Shown: piece by piece, positions 1 to 6,104 of the stretch
How positions within the stretch are numbered: the stretch's first letter is position 1
Layout: every line of letters begins with the position of its first letter
Origin: an uncultured Erysipelotrichaceae bacterium
GTDB lineage: Bacteria > Bacillota_I > Bacilli_A > RF39 > UBA660
Length of the DNA stretch: 6,324 nt
Direction: 5' to 3'
Assembly: GCA_902797105.1 (NCBI GenBank)
Contig: CADBRL010000092.1
Coordinates: forward strand, 1 to 6,324
Made by a program: the position numbers and the translations under genes
The notes under the pieces: generated by a model
What the model was told of the DNA's origin: nothing
The model's input: only the letters and a program-made list of their open reading frames with translations
Database searches by the model: none

Positions 1-26
1 AATTTATATGCTTTATAAGTATTCAT
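1..26 (-). CDS. tnpB: 5' end of a probable TnpB (IS200/IS605-type RNA-guided nuclease), partial
   Basis: Only the first eight full codons lie in the window. Reading leftwards from the ATG at 26-24 they give MNTYKAYK, with the frame still open at position 1. TnpB/OrfB proteins of IS200/IS605 and IS607 elements very commonly begin M-x-T-Y-K-A-Y-K-F-R-I-Y-P, so the match is good but rests on eight residues. TnpB is an RNA-guided DNA endonuclease that uses an omegaRNA from the 3' end of its element; that part would lie outside the window. A GGGGG-containing ribosome binding site (40-36) ends 9 bases before the ATG, and a promoter lies just upstream. Family assignment is inference from the N-terminus and from the similar leader at the right edge. 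Confidence 0.6.
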
Positions 27-35
27 AAAACTTGG

Positions 36-81
36 CCCCCTTAGATAATATAATTATACCATATGTTCGGCCACACATCAA
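36..81 (-). promoter_or_regulatory. Promoter and leader of the left-edge tnpB-like gene
   Basis: On the minus strand TTGATG (81-76) and TATAAT (58-53) are 17 bp apart, and TGG directly before TATAAT (61-59) makes an extended -10. The leader then runs to AAGGGGG (42-36). Positions 64-36 match the right-edge leader at 6281-6307 and the two bases before it at 24 of 29 positions, including an identical ATATGGTATAATTA. A short inverted repeat TGGCC/GGCCA (33-37 and 69-73) brackets the -10 box. Confidence 0.6.
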
Positions 82-121
82 GATTTAATTTTATAAAAAT
101 TGGATGACTTTCCTAGTATAT

Positions 122-159
122 AAAAAAAGCATCTAAATCAACGAGGTTGATTTAGATGC
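122..159 (-). terminator. Rho-independent terminator of the small RNA
   Basis: GCATCTAAATCAAC (129-142) and GTTGATTTAGATGC (146-159) pair perfectly over 14 bp around a GAG/CTC loop. On the minus strand the stem is followed at once by seven T (128-122). On the plus strand no T-run follows, so it terminates minus-strand transcription. Confidence 0.9.
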
Positions 160-238
160 AACCAATATTTATTTGGTAGCGTCCAATCTCGCGAAAAACT
201 GGATGTTCCATTTTTAATTTATGCAAATTTCCTTTGCT
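122..238 (-). ncRNA. Candidate small RNA of about 117 nt, family not recognised
   Basis: On the minus strand a near-consensus promoter is followed, about 117 nt later, by a perfect terminator, with no ordinary gene between. Reading 5' to 3', the predicted transcript holds a small hairpin GCAAA-GGAAA-TTTGC (237-223), a GC-richer segment in which TCCA and TGGA can pair around a C-GCGA-G tetraloop, a hairpin GCTACCAA/TTGGTTGC with one U-U mismatch (180-158), and the 14-bp terminator stem. I recognise no Rfam-type family: it lacks the SRP, T-box, SAM, purine or c-di-GMP hallmarks I know. It could be a trans-acting sRNA, an element-associated RNA, or the leader of a tiny protein, since a 19-codon frame lies inside it. 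The predicted 5' end is placed 7 nt after the -10 box. Existence of a transcript is inference; the promoter and terminator are visible. Confidence 0.55.
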
Positions 239-244
239 ATATAC

Positions 245-273
245 ATATTAACACATAATGCTTAAGTTGTCAA
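245..273 (-). promoter_or_regulatory. Promoter of the small RNA
   Basis: On the minus strand an exact TTGACA (273-268) is separated by 17 bp from TAATAT (250-245), and TGT before the -10 adds an extended -10 element. This is one of the best SigA-type promoters in the window. It points away from the 95-codon ORF and towards the terminator at 122-159. Confidence 0.7.
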
Positions 274-342
274 ATAAAATATGATTAAAAAGATTGCTTT
301 TACAACTTAACTATGAATGGTTAATAAATTATATTCTTTAAT

Positions 343-351
343 TGATACAAT
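343..351 (+). promoter_or_regulatory. Possible extended -10 promoter for the 95-codon ORF
   Basis: TGATACAAT is an extended -10 (TGn plus five of six TATAAT bases). It has no clear -35 at 16-18 bp. The resulting leader would be only about 15 nt, starting right at the ribosome binding site. TATATT at 330-335 is an alternative -10. Weak evidence only. Confidence 0.3.
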
Positions 352-371
352 TACCCGTAGGAGGTTAACTT

Positions 372-659
372 ATGAAAGTTAATAAGACTGTATCAATTAA
401 ACTTATAAACATTTGTAAAGAAAGAAATATATCAATTAATAAATTAGGGTTTAATACTACTGAGAATAGTATCAAAGTTAATGTTAATGCAACAGTTGGT
501 GATAACCCAATTGTAAATTATATTTATAAAATTGATGATAATTCGGAAATTATAAATGATACATCTAGTTATTTATTTCAAAATAATTTATCACTTTGTG
601 ATGATGAACTTATCAAAAAAGGTTATACAAAAATAGAAAAAAATGGTCTTTGCTTTTAA
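372..659 (+). CDS. Small protein of unknown function, possible XRE/FN3-like chimera
   Basis: The frame codes for 95 residues. It has a strong ribosome binding site, AGGAGG (359-364), 7 bases before the ATG, so translation is likely. I recognise no family over the full length. Residues 1-27 (MKVNKTVSIKLINICKERN, then ISINKLGF) resemble the first helices of XRE/Cro-type helix-turn-helix proteins. Where the recognition helix should follow, the sequence changes to a beta-rich segment (about 28-70, with NSIKVNVNATVGDNPI and YIYKIDDN) that resembles fibronectin-III/Ig-like repeats of surface proteins. The last 25 residues match nothing I know. No signal peptide or membrane segment is seen. The composition fits a recombination scar joining unrelated fragments, but a genuine small protein is possible. 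Its 3' end runs into the terminator of the convergent flippase gene. Confidence 0.55.
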   Translation: MKVNKTVSIKLINICKERNISINKLGFNTTENSIKVNVNATVGDNPIVNYIYKIDDNSEIINDTSSYLFQNNLSLCDDELIKKGYTKIEKNGLCF

Positions 660-668
660 AGGCAAAGA
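637..668 (-). terminator. Terminator of the SpoVB/MurJ-type flippase gene
   Basis: TCTTTGC (647-653) pairs with GCAAAGA (662-668). Read on the minus strand, the hairpin lies about 20 bases after the flippase stop codon and is followed by two to three bases and then seven T (643-637). On the plus strand a T-run (682-688) follows only 13 bases after the stem, so it may also work, less well, for the 95-codon ORF, whose stop codon lies in the loop. Confidence 0.7.
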
Positions 669-686
669 TATTGAAATTGAGTTTTT

Positions 687-1973
687 TTAAACATACATTT
701 TTAAATATTTAAAATTAAGAAGTACTACGCATAAGATATTTATTATCTCCGCTATAACTAGGCTGTAGATACCAATATGACAAAGAGATAGAATTGCCAT
801 AACTAGAAGTTTTAGAATAACTCCCCATAAAGTTATATTCATAGTAATTTTAGCATAACCTAAGGCTTGAAGACTTGATGTAAGAACTCCTTCTAAGTAA
901 AATAGGACAAAGAACGGAGCTAAGATTTTGATGTAATTAGAACCACTTGTGGTATTATATAAAGAAAATAATAAAGTATCTCTAAAGGTAAAAATAATAA
1001 ATGAGAAGAATATACCTATTAAAAGAGCAAATATTATGCTTTGGTGTATTCTTCTTTTTATCATTTTAGTATTGTTTTTACCATGAAATTTACTTATTTC
1101 AGGCAATAGTGATGTAGATATGGCAGCAATAAAGAAACCTGGCATAGTAAGTAGTGCTAGAGAATAGGCATTATAAGCACCATATTCACGTAAAATATAT
1201 GAAGAAGGATAACCTGAAAATAAAAGTAAATTGGTAAGTATAATTGGTTCTAAAAAATAACCTATATTACCAATTATTCTACTTGATACTGTTGGAACTG
1301 AAATATTAAGTATATCTTTGGTATGTTTTTTACTTGGAAGTAGATTAGTTTTAAAATTAATATGTTTAGGAATAAAAAATAAAAATACAATAATTGATGA
1401 TATTTCCGATACTATAGTTAAAAGTATTAAACCTATGACTGCATGCATTACTGATTTTTCCATAAGAAATGGTAAAACTATAACTATTATAATAAGTCTA
1501 ATAATTTGCTCAATTATGTTACTTGTTGCATGTGGTACCATGTTTTGTTTGCCTGCAAAGTAGCCTTTTAAAACTGATGAAATTGATACAAAAGGGAGTG
1601 TTAGAGCAAAAGCAAGTAATATTGGTGATGCTAGTGGTTCTTTTAAAAGTGTAGTTGCTAGAAAATCACGTGTAAGTAATATAATTAGAATAAGTAAAAA
1701 ATTAATAGATAAAATTAAAAAGGCAGCGGATGTAAGTATCCGTATGGAACGTCCTTTGTTTTCTGAAACGAGTTTTGATATAGAAATTGGGATGGCAAGG
1801 GTGGCAATTGTAAGCAAAAGAGAATATGTTGGAGCTGCAATAGCATATAAACTTATACCATATTCACCAATTATACGAGTGTAAATAACTTTGATAATAA
1901 ATCCTAATATTTTAGTTAGAAAACCACTACAAATAAGTATTAAAGTTGATTTTATAAATAAGTTTTTTTTCAT
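687..1973 (-). CDS. SpoVB/MurJ-like polysaccharide or lipid-II flippase (MOP superfamily)
   Basis: This is a 428-residue polytopic membrane protein of the MOP exporter superfamily (Polysacc_synt/MVN-like). Members move undecaprenyl-linked wall precursors or polysaccharide units across the membrane. The N-terminus (SGFLTKILGFIIKVIYTRIIG, residues 16-36), the segment SVLKGYFAGKQNMVPHATSN (133-152) followed by IIEQIIR, and SLALLTMPG (271-279) followed by AISTSLLPEIS are typical of the SpoVB/YtgP group in Bacillota. About 12 hydrophobic segments can be counted. SpoVB-type proteins are usually above 500 residues with 14 segments, so this one is short at the C-terminus. The ATG at 1973 is preceded by AAAGGAG (1992-1986), 12 bases away, which is slightly long. 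It is transcribed divergently from rel. Whether the substrate is lipid II or a capsule or teichoic precursor cannot be told from sequence. Confidence 0.88.
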   Translation of the reverse strand: MKKNLFIKSTLILICSGFLTKILGFIIKVIYTRIIGEYGISLYAIAAPTYSLLLTIATLAIPISISKLVSENKGRSIRILTSAAFLILSINFLLILIILLTRDFLATTLLKEPLASPILLAFALTLPFVSISSVLKGYFAGKQNMVPHATSNIIEQIIRLIIIVIVLPFLMEKSVMHAVIGLILLTIVSEISSIIVFLFFIPKHINFKTNLLPSKKHTKDILNISVPTVSSRIIGNIGYFLEPIILTNLLLFSGYPSSYILREYGAYNAYSLALLTMPGFFIAAISTSLLPEISKFHGKNNTKMIKRRIHQSIIFALLIGIFFSFIIFTFRDTLLFSLYNTTSGSNYIKILAPFFVLFYLEGVLTSSLQALGYAKITMNITLWGVILKLLVMAILSLCHIGIYSLVIAEIINILCVVLLNFKYLKMYV

Positions 1974-2043
1974 GTTGTGCTATTTCTCCTTTATTTAAAT
2001 GCAAAAATGTTATATAATAAATATATGTTGGAGGGTGGTTATT
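1974..2043. promoter_or_regulatory. Divergent promoter region between the flippase gene and rel
   Basis: These 70 bp must hold the promoters of both genes. On the plus strand TATAAT (2013-2018) is a perfect -10, with a start expected near 2025, but no recognisable -35 lies 16-18 bp upstream. The AT-only run 2011-2026 is nearly self-complementary and also offers -10-like hexamers on the minus strand for the flippase gene. The two ribosome binding sites (AAAGGAG on minus, GGAGGG on plus) bound the region. Confidence 0.5.
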
Positions 2044-2046
2044 TTG
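2030..2046 (+). promoter_or_regulatory. Ribosome binding site and TTG start of rel
   Basis: GGAGGG (2030-2035) is a strong Shine-Dalgarno sequence, followed 9 bases after GGAGG by TTG (2044-2046). No ATG lies between it and conserved coding sequence, and the in-frame GTG at 2035 overlaps the Shine-Dalgarno itself. This decides the start and makes rel a non-ATG gene. Confidence 0.8.
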
Positions 2047-4167
2047 CCAGATACAATTACATTTGATGAACTAATTCCATCTCTTTCTAAAAGAGATGAT
2101 TTTGAAACTATAAAAAGAGCTTATGAATATGCTTTTAATGAACATAAGGGAATGAAAAGACTTACTGGTGATGATTTTATAACTCATCCTTTGGAAGTTA
2201 CTAAAATACTTATGGAACTAAATGTTGATGATACCACAATTATTGCATCACTCTTACATGAAGTTATAAATAATGGTTCGAAAACTTATGAAGATTTAGT
2301 AGAAGATTTCGGAGAAGATATAGCTAAGATTGTTTTAAGTGTGTCTAAAATTAATAAGTTAGAACTTCCTGATAATAATGAGTCTAGTGTTATATATTTA
2401 AGAAAGATACTTGTGGGTCTTGCTGAAGATGTTAGAGTTTTATATATAAAGCTTGCGGATAGACTTCATAACATGAGAACTAACTGGGCAATTAATCCTC
2501 AGAAACAAAAGCAAAAAGCTGAAGAAACAATGTCTGTTTTAGTACCTATTGCTCATAGACTTGGTATTAATTCAATTAAAAGTGAACTGGAAAATTTATC
2601 ACTATATTACTTAAAACCTGATGTTTATAATGATATACTTGAAAAACTAAATGAAACTATTGATGAACTAAATGATTGTCTTGAAGAAATGAAAGAAAGT
2701 TTAATTGAGCTTTTAACAGATGCTGGGATAAAGTTTGAAATAAAAGGAAGAGTTAAAAGTGTATATAGTATTTATAATAAACTTTCTAATGGTAAAGAAT
2801 GGAATAAAATATATGATATACTAGCACTTCGTATTTTTGTTAATGAAGAGTCTGAATGTTATCAAGTTATTGGCTTAATTCATTCAAGATTTAGGCCAAT
2901 GCCAAAAAGATTTAAAGATTATATTGCAAGTCCTAAAGAAAATATGTATCAATCACTTCATACCACAGTTTATGGGGTTGAAGGTCATGTTTTTGAAGTC
3001 CAAGTTAGAACTTATGAGATGGATGAAATTGCTGAAAAAGGTATAGCGAGTCACTGGTCATATAAAGAAAAAGGTGCTAAGAAAATTCAAAACGTGATGG
3101 AACAAAAACTGGAAATGTTTAGAAATGTTATTGAAGCTAGTCATAATGATACTGATGCTGATTTTGAAAATATTGTTAATAGTGATATCTTTAGTGATTT
3201 AATTTATACTTATACTCCGAAAGGTGATGTTGTAGAGCTTCCAATAGGTTCAACTCCGATTGATTTTGCTTATAGAATACATTCTCATGTTGGTGATACA
3301 ACTGTTGGGGCTATTGTAAATGACCAAATTGTGCCACTTTCTTATGAACTTAAAAATGATGATGTAGTCAATATTAAAACAAATAATAATAGTTCACCTA
3401 ATAAAGATTGGCTTTCTTTTGTTAAAACTAGTCAAGCTAAAAATAAAATAAAAGCATATTTTAGTAAACAAGATAAAGAAGAATATATTCAAAAAGGTAA
3501 AAGTATTTTAGAAGCGGAACTTAGAAAAAGAAAATTATCATTTAATGACGTTTTAAATAATGAAACAATTAATAAGATTGTTAAAGATTTAAAAATGAAA
3601 GATTTGGATGAAATATATTTAAGTATTGGCTCTTTAAGATTTACTGCAAGCTATATTATTAATTTAACTAAAGAAGATAAACATGAAGTAGATGATGCCT
3701 TATTTGAAAGAAAAGTTAATACCCCAAAAATTAATTATAAAAGTGATATATTAGTTGAAGGTATTCCTGATATTATGGTTAATATTGCAAAATGTTGTAT
3801 GCCAATTAAAGGCGATGAGATAGTAGGCTTTATAACCAAAGGACAAGGAATAAGTGTTCATAAAAAAGGTTGTAGTAATGTTCCAAATAATGATAGAGTG
3901 GTAAGTGTTTCATGGAATATGGATGCCAGTAATTATTATTTTACTAATATTTATGTTTCTGTTACTGCAGGTTTTGATTTACTTGTTAATATTATAACTG
4001 AAGTTGGTAAAATGGGATGTATAGTAAGAAGTTGTAATACTAAAGAATTTGATAATAAAACAATGTATGAACTTAATGTTAGAATAAAAGATAAAGAAGA
4101 ATTAGATAATGTTATGAAAAATATTAGAAAAATACATAATGTTATAGATGTAAAGGATGAAATGTAA
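2044..4167 (+). CDS. rel: Rel-type (p)ppGpp synthetase with degenerate hydrolase site
   Basis: This long RelA/SpoT-homologue is 707 residues if translation starts at TTG 2044. That start is preferred because GGAGG (2030-2034) lies 9 bases upstream and the encoded MPDTITFDEL start fits the family. The in-frame ATG at 1999 has no ribosome binding site and would put the -10 box inside the gene. Domains in order: HD hydrolase (about 25-150), synthetase (about 210-345), TGS (385-447), the conserved-cysteine/zinc-finger region (C584, C585, H606, C610) and ACT (632-707). The synthetase has YDILALR (257-263), the RFKD loop (289-292) and EVQVRT (318-323), so pyrophosphate transfer from ATP to GDP/GTP should work. 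RxKD is the loop of bifunctional Rel enzymes. The HD domain keeps H48, H72, D139 and N143 but reads HEVINN at 72-77 where active hydrolases have HDVVED. The catalytic Glu-Asp pair is Asn-Asn and the metal-binding Asp is Glu. The protein probably makes but does not degrade (p)ppGpp. The C-terminal half is complete, so ribosome-dependent control is expected. It is the first gene of the operon with dtd. Confidence 0.95.
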   Translation: MPDTITFDELIPSLSKRDDFETIKRAYEYAFNEHKGMKRLTGDDFITHPLEVTKILMELNVDDTTIIASLLHEVINNGSKTYEDLVEDFGEDIAKIVLSVSKINKLELPDNNESSVIYLRKILVGLAEDVRVLYIKLADRLHNMRTNWAINPQKQKQKAEETMSVLVPIAHRLGINSIKSELENLSLYYLKPDVYNDILEKLNETIDELNDCLEEMKESLIELLTDAGIKFEIKGRVKSVYSIYNKLSNGKEWNKIYDILALRIFVNEESECYQVIGLIHSRFRPMPKRFKDYIASPKENMYQSLHTTVYGVEGHVFEVQVRTYEMDEIAEKGIASHWSYKEKGAKKIQNVMEQKLEMFRNVIEASHNDTDADFENIVNSDIFSDLIYTYTPKGDVVELPIGSTPIDFAYRIHSHVGDTTVGAIVNDQIVPLSYELKNDDVVNIKTNNNSSPNKDWLSFVKTSQAKNKIKAYFSKQDKEEYIQKGKSILEAELRKRKLSFNDVLNNETINKIVKDLKMKDLDEIYLSIGSLRFTASYIINLTKEDKHEVDDALFERKVNTPKINYKSDILVEGIPDIMVNIAKCCMPIKGDEIVGFITKGQGISVHKKGCSNVPNNDRVVSVSWNMDASNYYFTNIYVSVTAGFDLLVNIITEVGKMGCIVRSCNTKEFDNKTMYELNVRIKDKEELDNVMKNIRKIHNVIDVKDEM

Positions 4168-4601
4168 TGAGAGTAGTTGTACAAAGAAGTAAAAAAAGTA
4201 ATGTTTATGTTGATGGTAAACTTGTAAATGAAATAGATAGTGGTATGGTTTTACTGGTTTCATTTACCCAAGGAGACACAGAAGATAATATTTCAAAAAT
4301 GGTTAAAAAAATAGCTAATTTAAGAATATTTGATGATGAAAATGGCGTTATGAATAAATCTATTTTAGATGTGGGTGGAGAAATTTTATCTATTTCGCAG
4401 TTTACTTTATATGCTGATACTACGAAAGGTAATAGACCATCATATTTTAAAGCGTTAAATGGTGAAGAAGCAATTAAGTTATATGAGAAATTTAATGAAG
4501 AAATGAATAAATTAGTTCCAACTAAGCCAGGTATCTTTGGAGCCGAAATGATTTTAAGTATTACTAATGATGGACCAATAACAATTTTGCTGGAGTTTTA
4601 A
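4167..4601 (+). CDS. dtd: D-aminoacyl-tRNA deacylase
   Basis: The 144-residue product has the normal DTD length. The enzyme hydrolyses D-aminoacyl-tRNAs (and glycyl-tRNA-Ala) in the cytoplasm as a homodimer, protecting translation from wrong-chirality residues. The start MRVVVQR, the segment NLRIFDDENGVMNKSILDVG (51-70), the SQFTLYAD motif (77-84) and the second active-site motif NDGPIT (134-139) are all present. The Gly-Pro of that last motif supplies the cross-subunit chiral selectivity filter. The ATG shares its A with the rel stop codon (TAATG), and AAAGGA (4152-4157) inside the rel end serves as ribosome binding site, so the two genes are probably translationally coupled. Rel-dtd adjacency is common in Bacillota, for example relA-yrvI in Bacillus subtilis. 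No missing key residue is seen. Confidence 0.96.
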   Translation: MRVVVQRSKKSNVYVDGKLVNEIDSGMVLLVSFTQGDTEDNISKMVKKIANLRIFDDENGVMNKSILDVGGEILSISQFTLYADTTKGNRPSYFKALNGEEAIKLYEKFNEEMNKLVPTKPGIFGAEMILSITNDGPITILLEF

Positions 4602-5009
4602 ATGAAAGTTATAAAAAAGTATAAAACCATAATTACATATTTAGTATCAAGTCTTTTATCTTTTGCAGTTGATTTACTAGCCTTTAGTATAGTTTTATAT
4701 TTTCTTAAAAATAAGTTTTCTGAAAGTATACTTATTTCTTCATATATAGCTAGAAGTATATCAAGTATATTTAATTATGTAGTAAATAAAAAATTAGTAT
4801 TTAAAAATAATGTTAAGAAAAACTTTAAAGCTTTTATAGAATACTTTGTTTTAGTAATAATTAATATTACTATATCTGGAACTTTAGTTACTAAGATATA
4901 TAAATATATTCATTATAATGCTACAATTATAAAAGCTTTAGTAGATGGTTTAATATTTATAGTTAATTATTTTTTACAAAAGTATGTTATATTTAAAAAT
5001 AAAGATTAA
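4602..5009 (+). CDS. GtrA-family membrane protein
   Basis: The 135-residue product is strongly hydrophobic with four predicted membrane segments (about 10-35, 43-61, 77-98 and 106-129), the size and layout of the GtrA/DPMS family. Two family hallmarks are visible: the FNYVVNKKLVFKN block after helix 2 (57-69) and NYFLQKYVIFKN at the C-terminus (122-133). GtrA proteins are thought to help flip or process undecaprenyl- or polyprenyl-phosphate-linked sugars for glycosylation of wall polymers, usually with a glycosyltransferase partner; none is present in this window. The ATG follows the dtd stop codon with no spacing, and GGAG (4592-4595) lies 6 bases before it within dtd, which indicates translational coupling. 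The substrate cannot be inferred. Confidence 0.88.
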   Translation: MKVIKKYKTIITYLVSSLLSFAVDLLAFSIVLYFLKNKFSESILISSYIARSISSIFNYVVNKKLVFKNNVKKNFKAFIEYFVLVIINITISGTLVTKIYKYIHYNATIIKALVDGLIFIVNYFLQKYVIFKNKD

Positions 5010-5019
5010 AGAGTTTATA

Positions 5020-6030
5020 ATGAATTATATTTTGAGAAAAAGTAATAAAGAATATTTAAAGGGTTCTCTTGAAGAAAGGTATGCTAATAAATTTAATGAG
5101 CTGCTAGAAAAATATGGGACACATCCATATGCTGGACCAGAATTTATTTATTTTTTAAGCGTATTTTGTGAAGTTTTAAAAGAATATGAAAAAGATGTAT
5201 ATGAAAGTTATGGTATAAGTGATTATATTGAAGAAAATATTAATCAAAGTTTTGATGATTATGTAAAAAATGTAAATGAAAATATTAGAAATCACTATAA
5301 AGAAATGAATTTAGAACATGTTTATCTTGCTGATAAAGCATATTTAGTTCTTTTAGATAGTTATATTAAAGCTTTAGAAACACTTAGAAATAATAATGAT
5401 TTTGCAGTTATAAATATTGTTACAAGTAATTTTTATGCTTGTTTAAAAATAATAGAAGATGTTAAAAATGGTATTATTCATGTAAGTGAACTAGATAAAA
5501 TTAAAAATATTGATTTATTTACATATAATGGAAATATATTAACAATTAGTAGTTTAGATAAAAATAAACCTACTTTATATATTTCAGAACACCCTTTGAG
5601 GGATGAAAAAGCAAATATTATAAAAGGTAAATATTCATTTGCCAAAGTACTTAGTAAAGATGATGATTATTATAGAGTATTTGGGTTGACTTGTGATACT
5701 GAAGGGGTTCAAACTATACCAATGGATATTTTTTTAGAAAATTTTATTTCTTTAAAAGATTTACTTTCTCTTTCAGTTTTCAGAGGTAAAGAAAATGCTA
5801 ATGGACAAATATTACTTTATCAATATCTTTATACTAGCGTTATATTAAATCCAAATGAAGAATTAACAATAGAATATCATGTTGATTTTATAAAATTTAA
5901 TAAATTGGCATCTAGAGATGTCAAAAGTTATGAAGATAGAGTATATACTATGAAACAATTTGAAGAACAAGTAAATAGATTTTATCAAGAATATCAAAAT
6001 AGTATTCAAAGAACAAGAATTAAAAATTAA
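5020..6030 (+). CDS. Conserved-looking cytoplasmic protein of unknown function
   Basis: I do not recognise this 336-residue protein. The start at ATG 5020 is chosen because AAAGAG (5008-5013) lies 6 bases upstream. An in-frame ATG at 4984 would overlap gtrA by 26 bases and adds only 12 residues with no ribosome binding site. It has no signal peptide or membrane segment. Residues 1-160 are mostly charged, amphipathic and probably helical, with a less charged patch THPYAGPEFIYFLSVFCE (34-51). Residues 165-295 look mixed alpha/beta, and the last 30 residues form a Glu/Gln/Arg-rich helix. No nucleotide-binding loop, zinc ligands or catalytic motif stands out. It is the last gene of the rel-dtd-gtrA operon, 10 bases after gtrA, and a terminator follows at once. 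Base and codon use match its neighbours, so it looks native and expressed. Confidence 0.8.
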   Translation: MNYILRKSNKEYLKGSLEERYANKFNELLEKYGTHPYAGPEFIYFLSVFCEVLKEYEKDVYESYGISDYIEENINQSFDDYVKNVNENIRNHYKEMNLEHVYLADKAYLVLLDSYIKALETLRNNNDFAVINIVTSNFYACLKIIEDVKNGIIHVSELDKIKNIDLFTYNGNILTISSLDKNKPTLYISEHPLRDEKANIIKGKYSFAKVLSKDDDYYRVFGLTCDTEGVQTIPMDIFLENFISLKDLLSLSVFRGKENANGQILLYQYLYTSVILNPNEELTIEYHVDFIKFNKLASRDVKSYEDRVYTMKQFEEQVNRFYQEYQNSIQRTRIKN

Positions 6031-6031
6031 T

Positions 6032-6056
6032 AAAAGAGCTATGATTTAGCTTTTTT
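6032..6056 (+). terminator. Rho-independent terminator of the rel operon
   Basis: AAAAGAGCTA (6032-6041) pairs with TAGCTTTTTT (6047-6056) over 10 bp including one G-U, around a 5-base loop. The six T of the 3' arm double as the U-run. It begins one base after the stop codon of the last gene. Confidence 0.85.
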
Positions 6057-6104
6057 ATTTGCTTTAAAAATTTATAAAATATATATGTAAGGAGTAGTTC
6101 AAAT

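Larger units (their letters stand above)
27..371. other. 345-bp gene-free stretch between tnpB-like start and small ORF
   Basis: No protein gene of normal size is visible here. The stretch holds the tnpB-like promoter (36-81), about 40 bp of featureless AT-rich DNA (82-121), a minus-strand small RNA gene with terminator (122-238), its promoter (245-273), and about 85 bp of AT-rich DNA leading to the ribosome binding site of the 95-codon ORF. The segment 175-205 is clearly more GC-rich than its surroundings, which in such an AT-rich genome suggests a structured RNA. Confidence 0.6.

Noticed and set aside
95..205. Near-direct repeat AAAAAyTGGATG at 95-106 and 194-205
   Set aside because: It is twelve bases with one mismatch, largely A-rich, and only two copies. 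I see no consistent structure around it, so chance is likely.
281..310. Nine-codon plus-strand frame MIKKIAFTT as a leader peptide
   Set aside because: It has no ribosome binding site, no regulatory codon run, and no attenuator hairpin before the next gene.
1318..1563. 81-codon plus-strand open frame
   Set aside because: It lies entirely antisense to the flippase gene, has no ribosome binding site, and its hydrophobic residues are the mirror of membrane-helix codons.
1999..2043. Upstream ATG start for rel adding 15 residues
   Set aside because: It has no Shine-Dalgarno sequence, overlaps the likely -10 box and the real ribosome binding site, and adds residues unlike the family N-terminus.
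3951..4184. 77-codon minus-strand open frame
   Set aside because: It is antisense to the conserved ACT domain of rel and the start of dtd, with no ribosome binding site or recognisable product.
4984..5019. Upstream ATG start for the 336-residue gene
   Set aside because: It overlaps the conserved gtrA C-terminus and has no ribosome binding site. The ATG at 5020 has one at good spacing.
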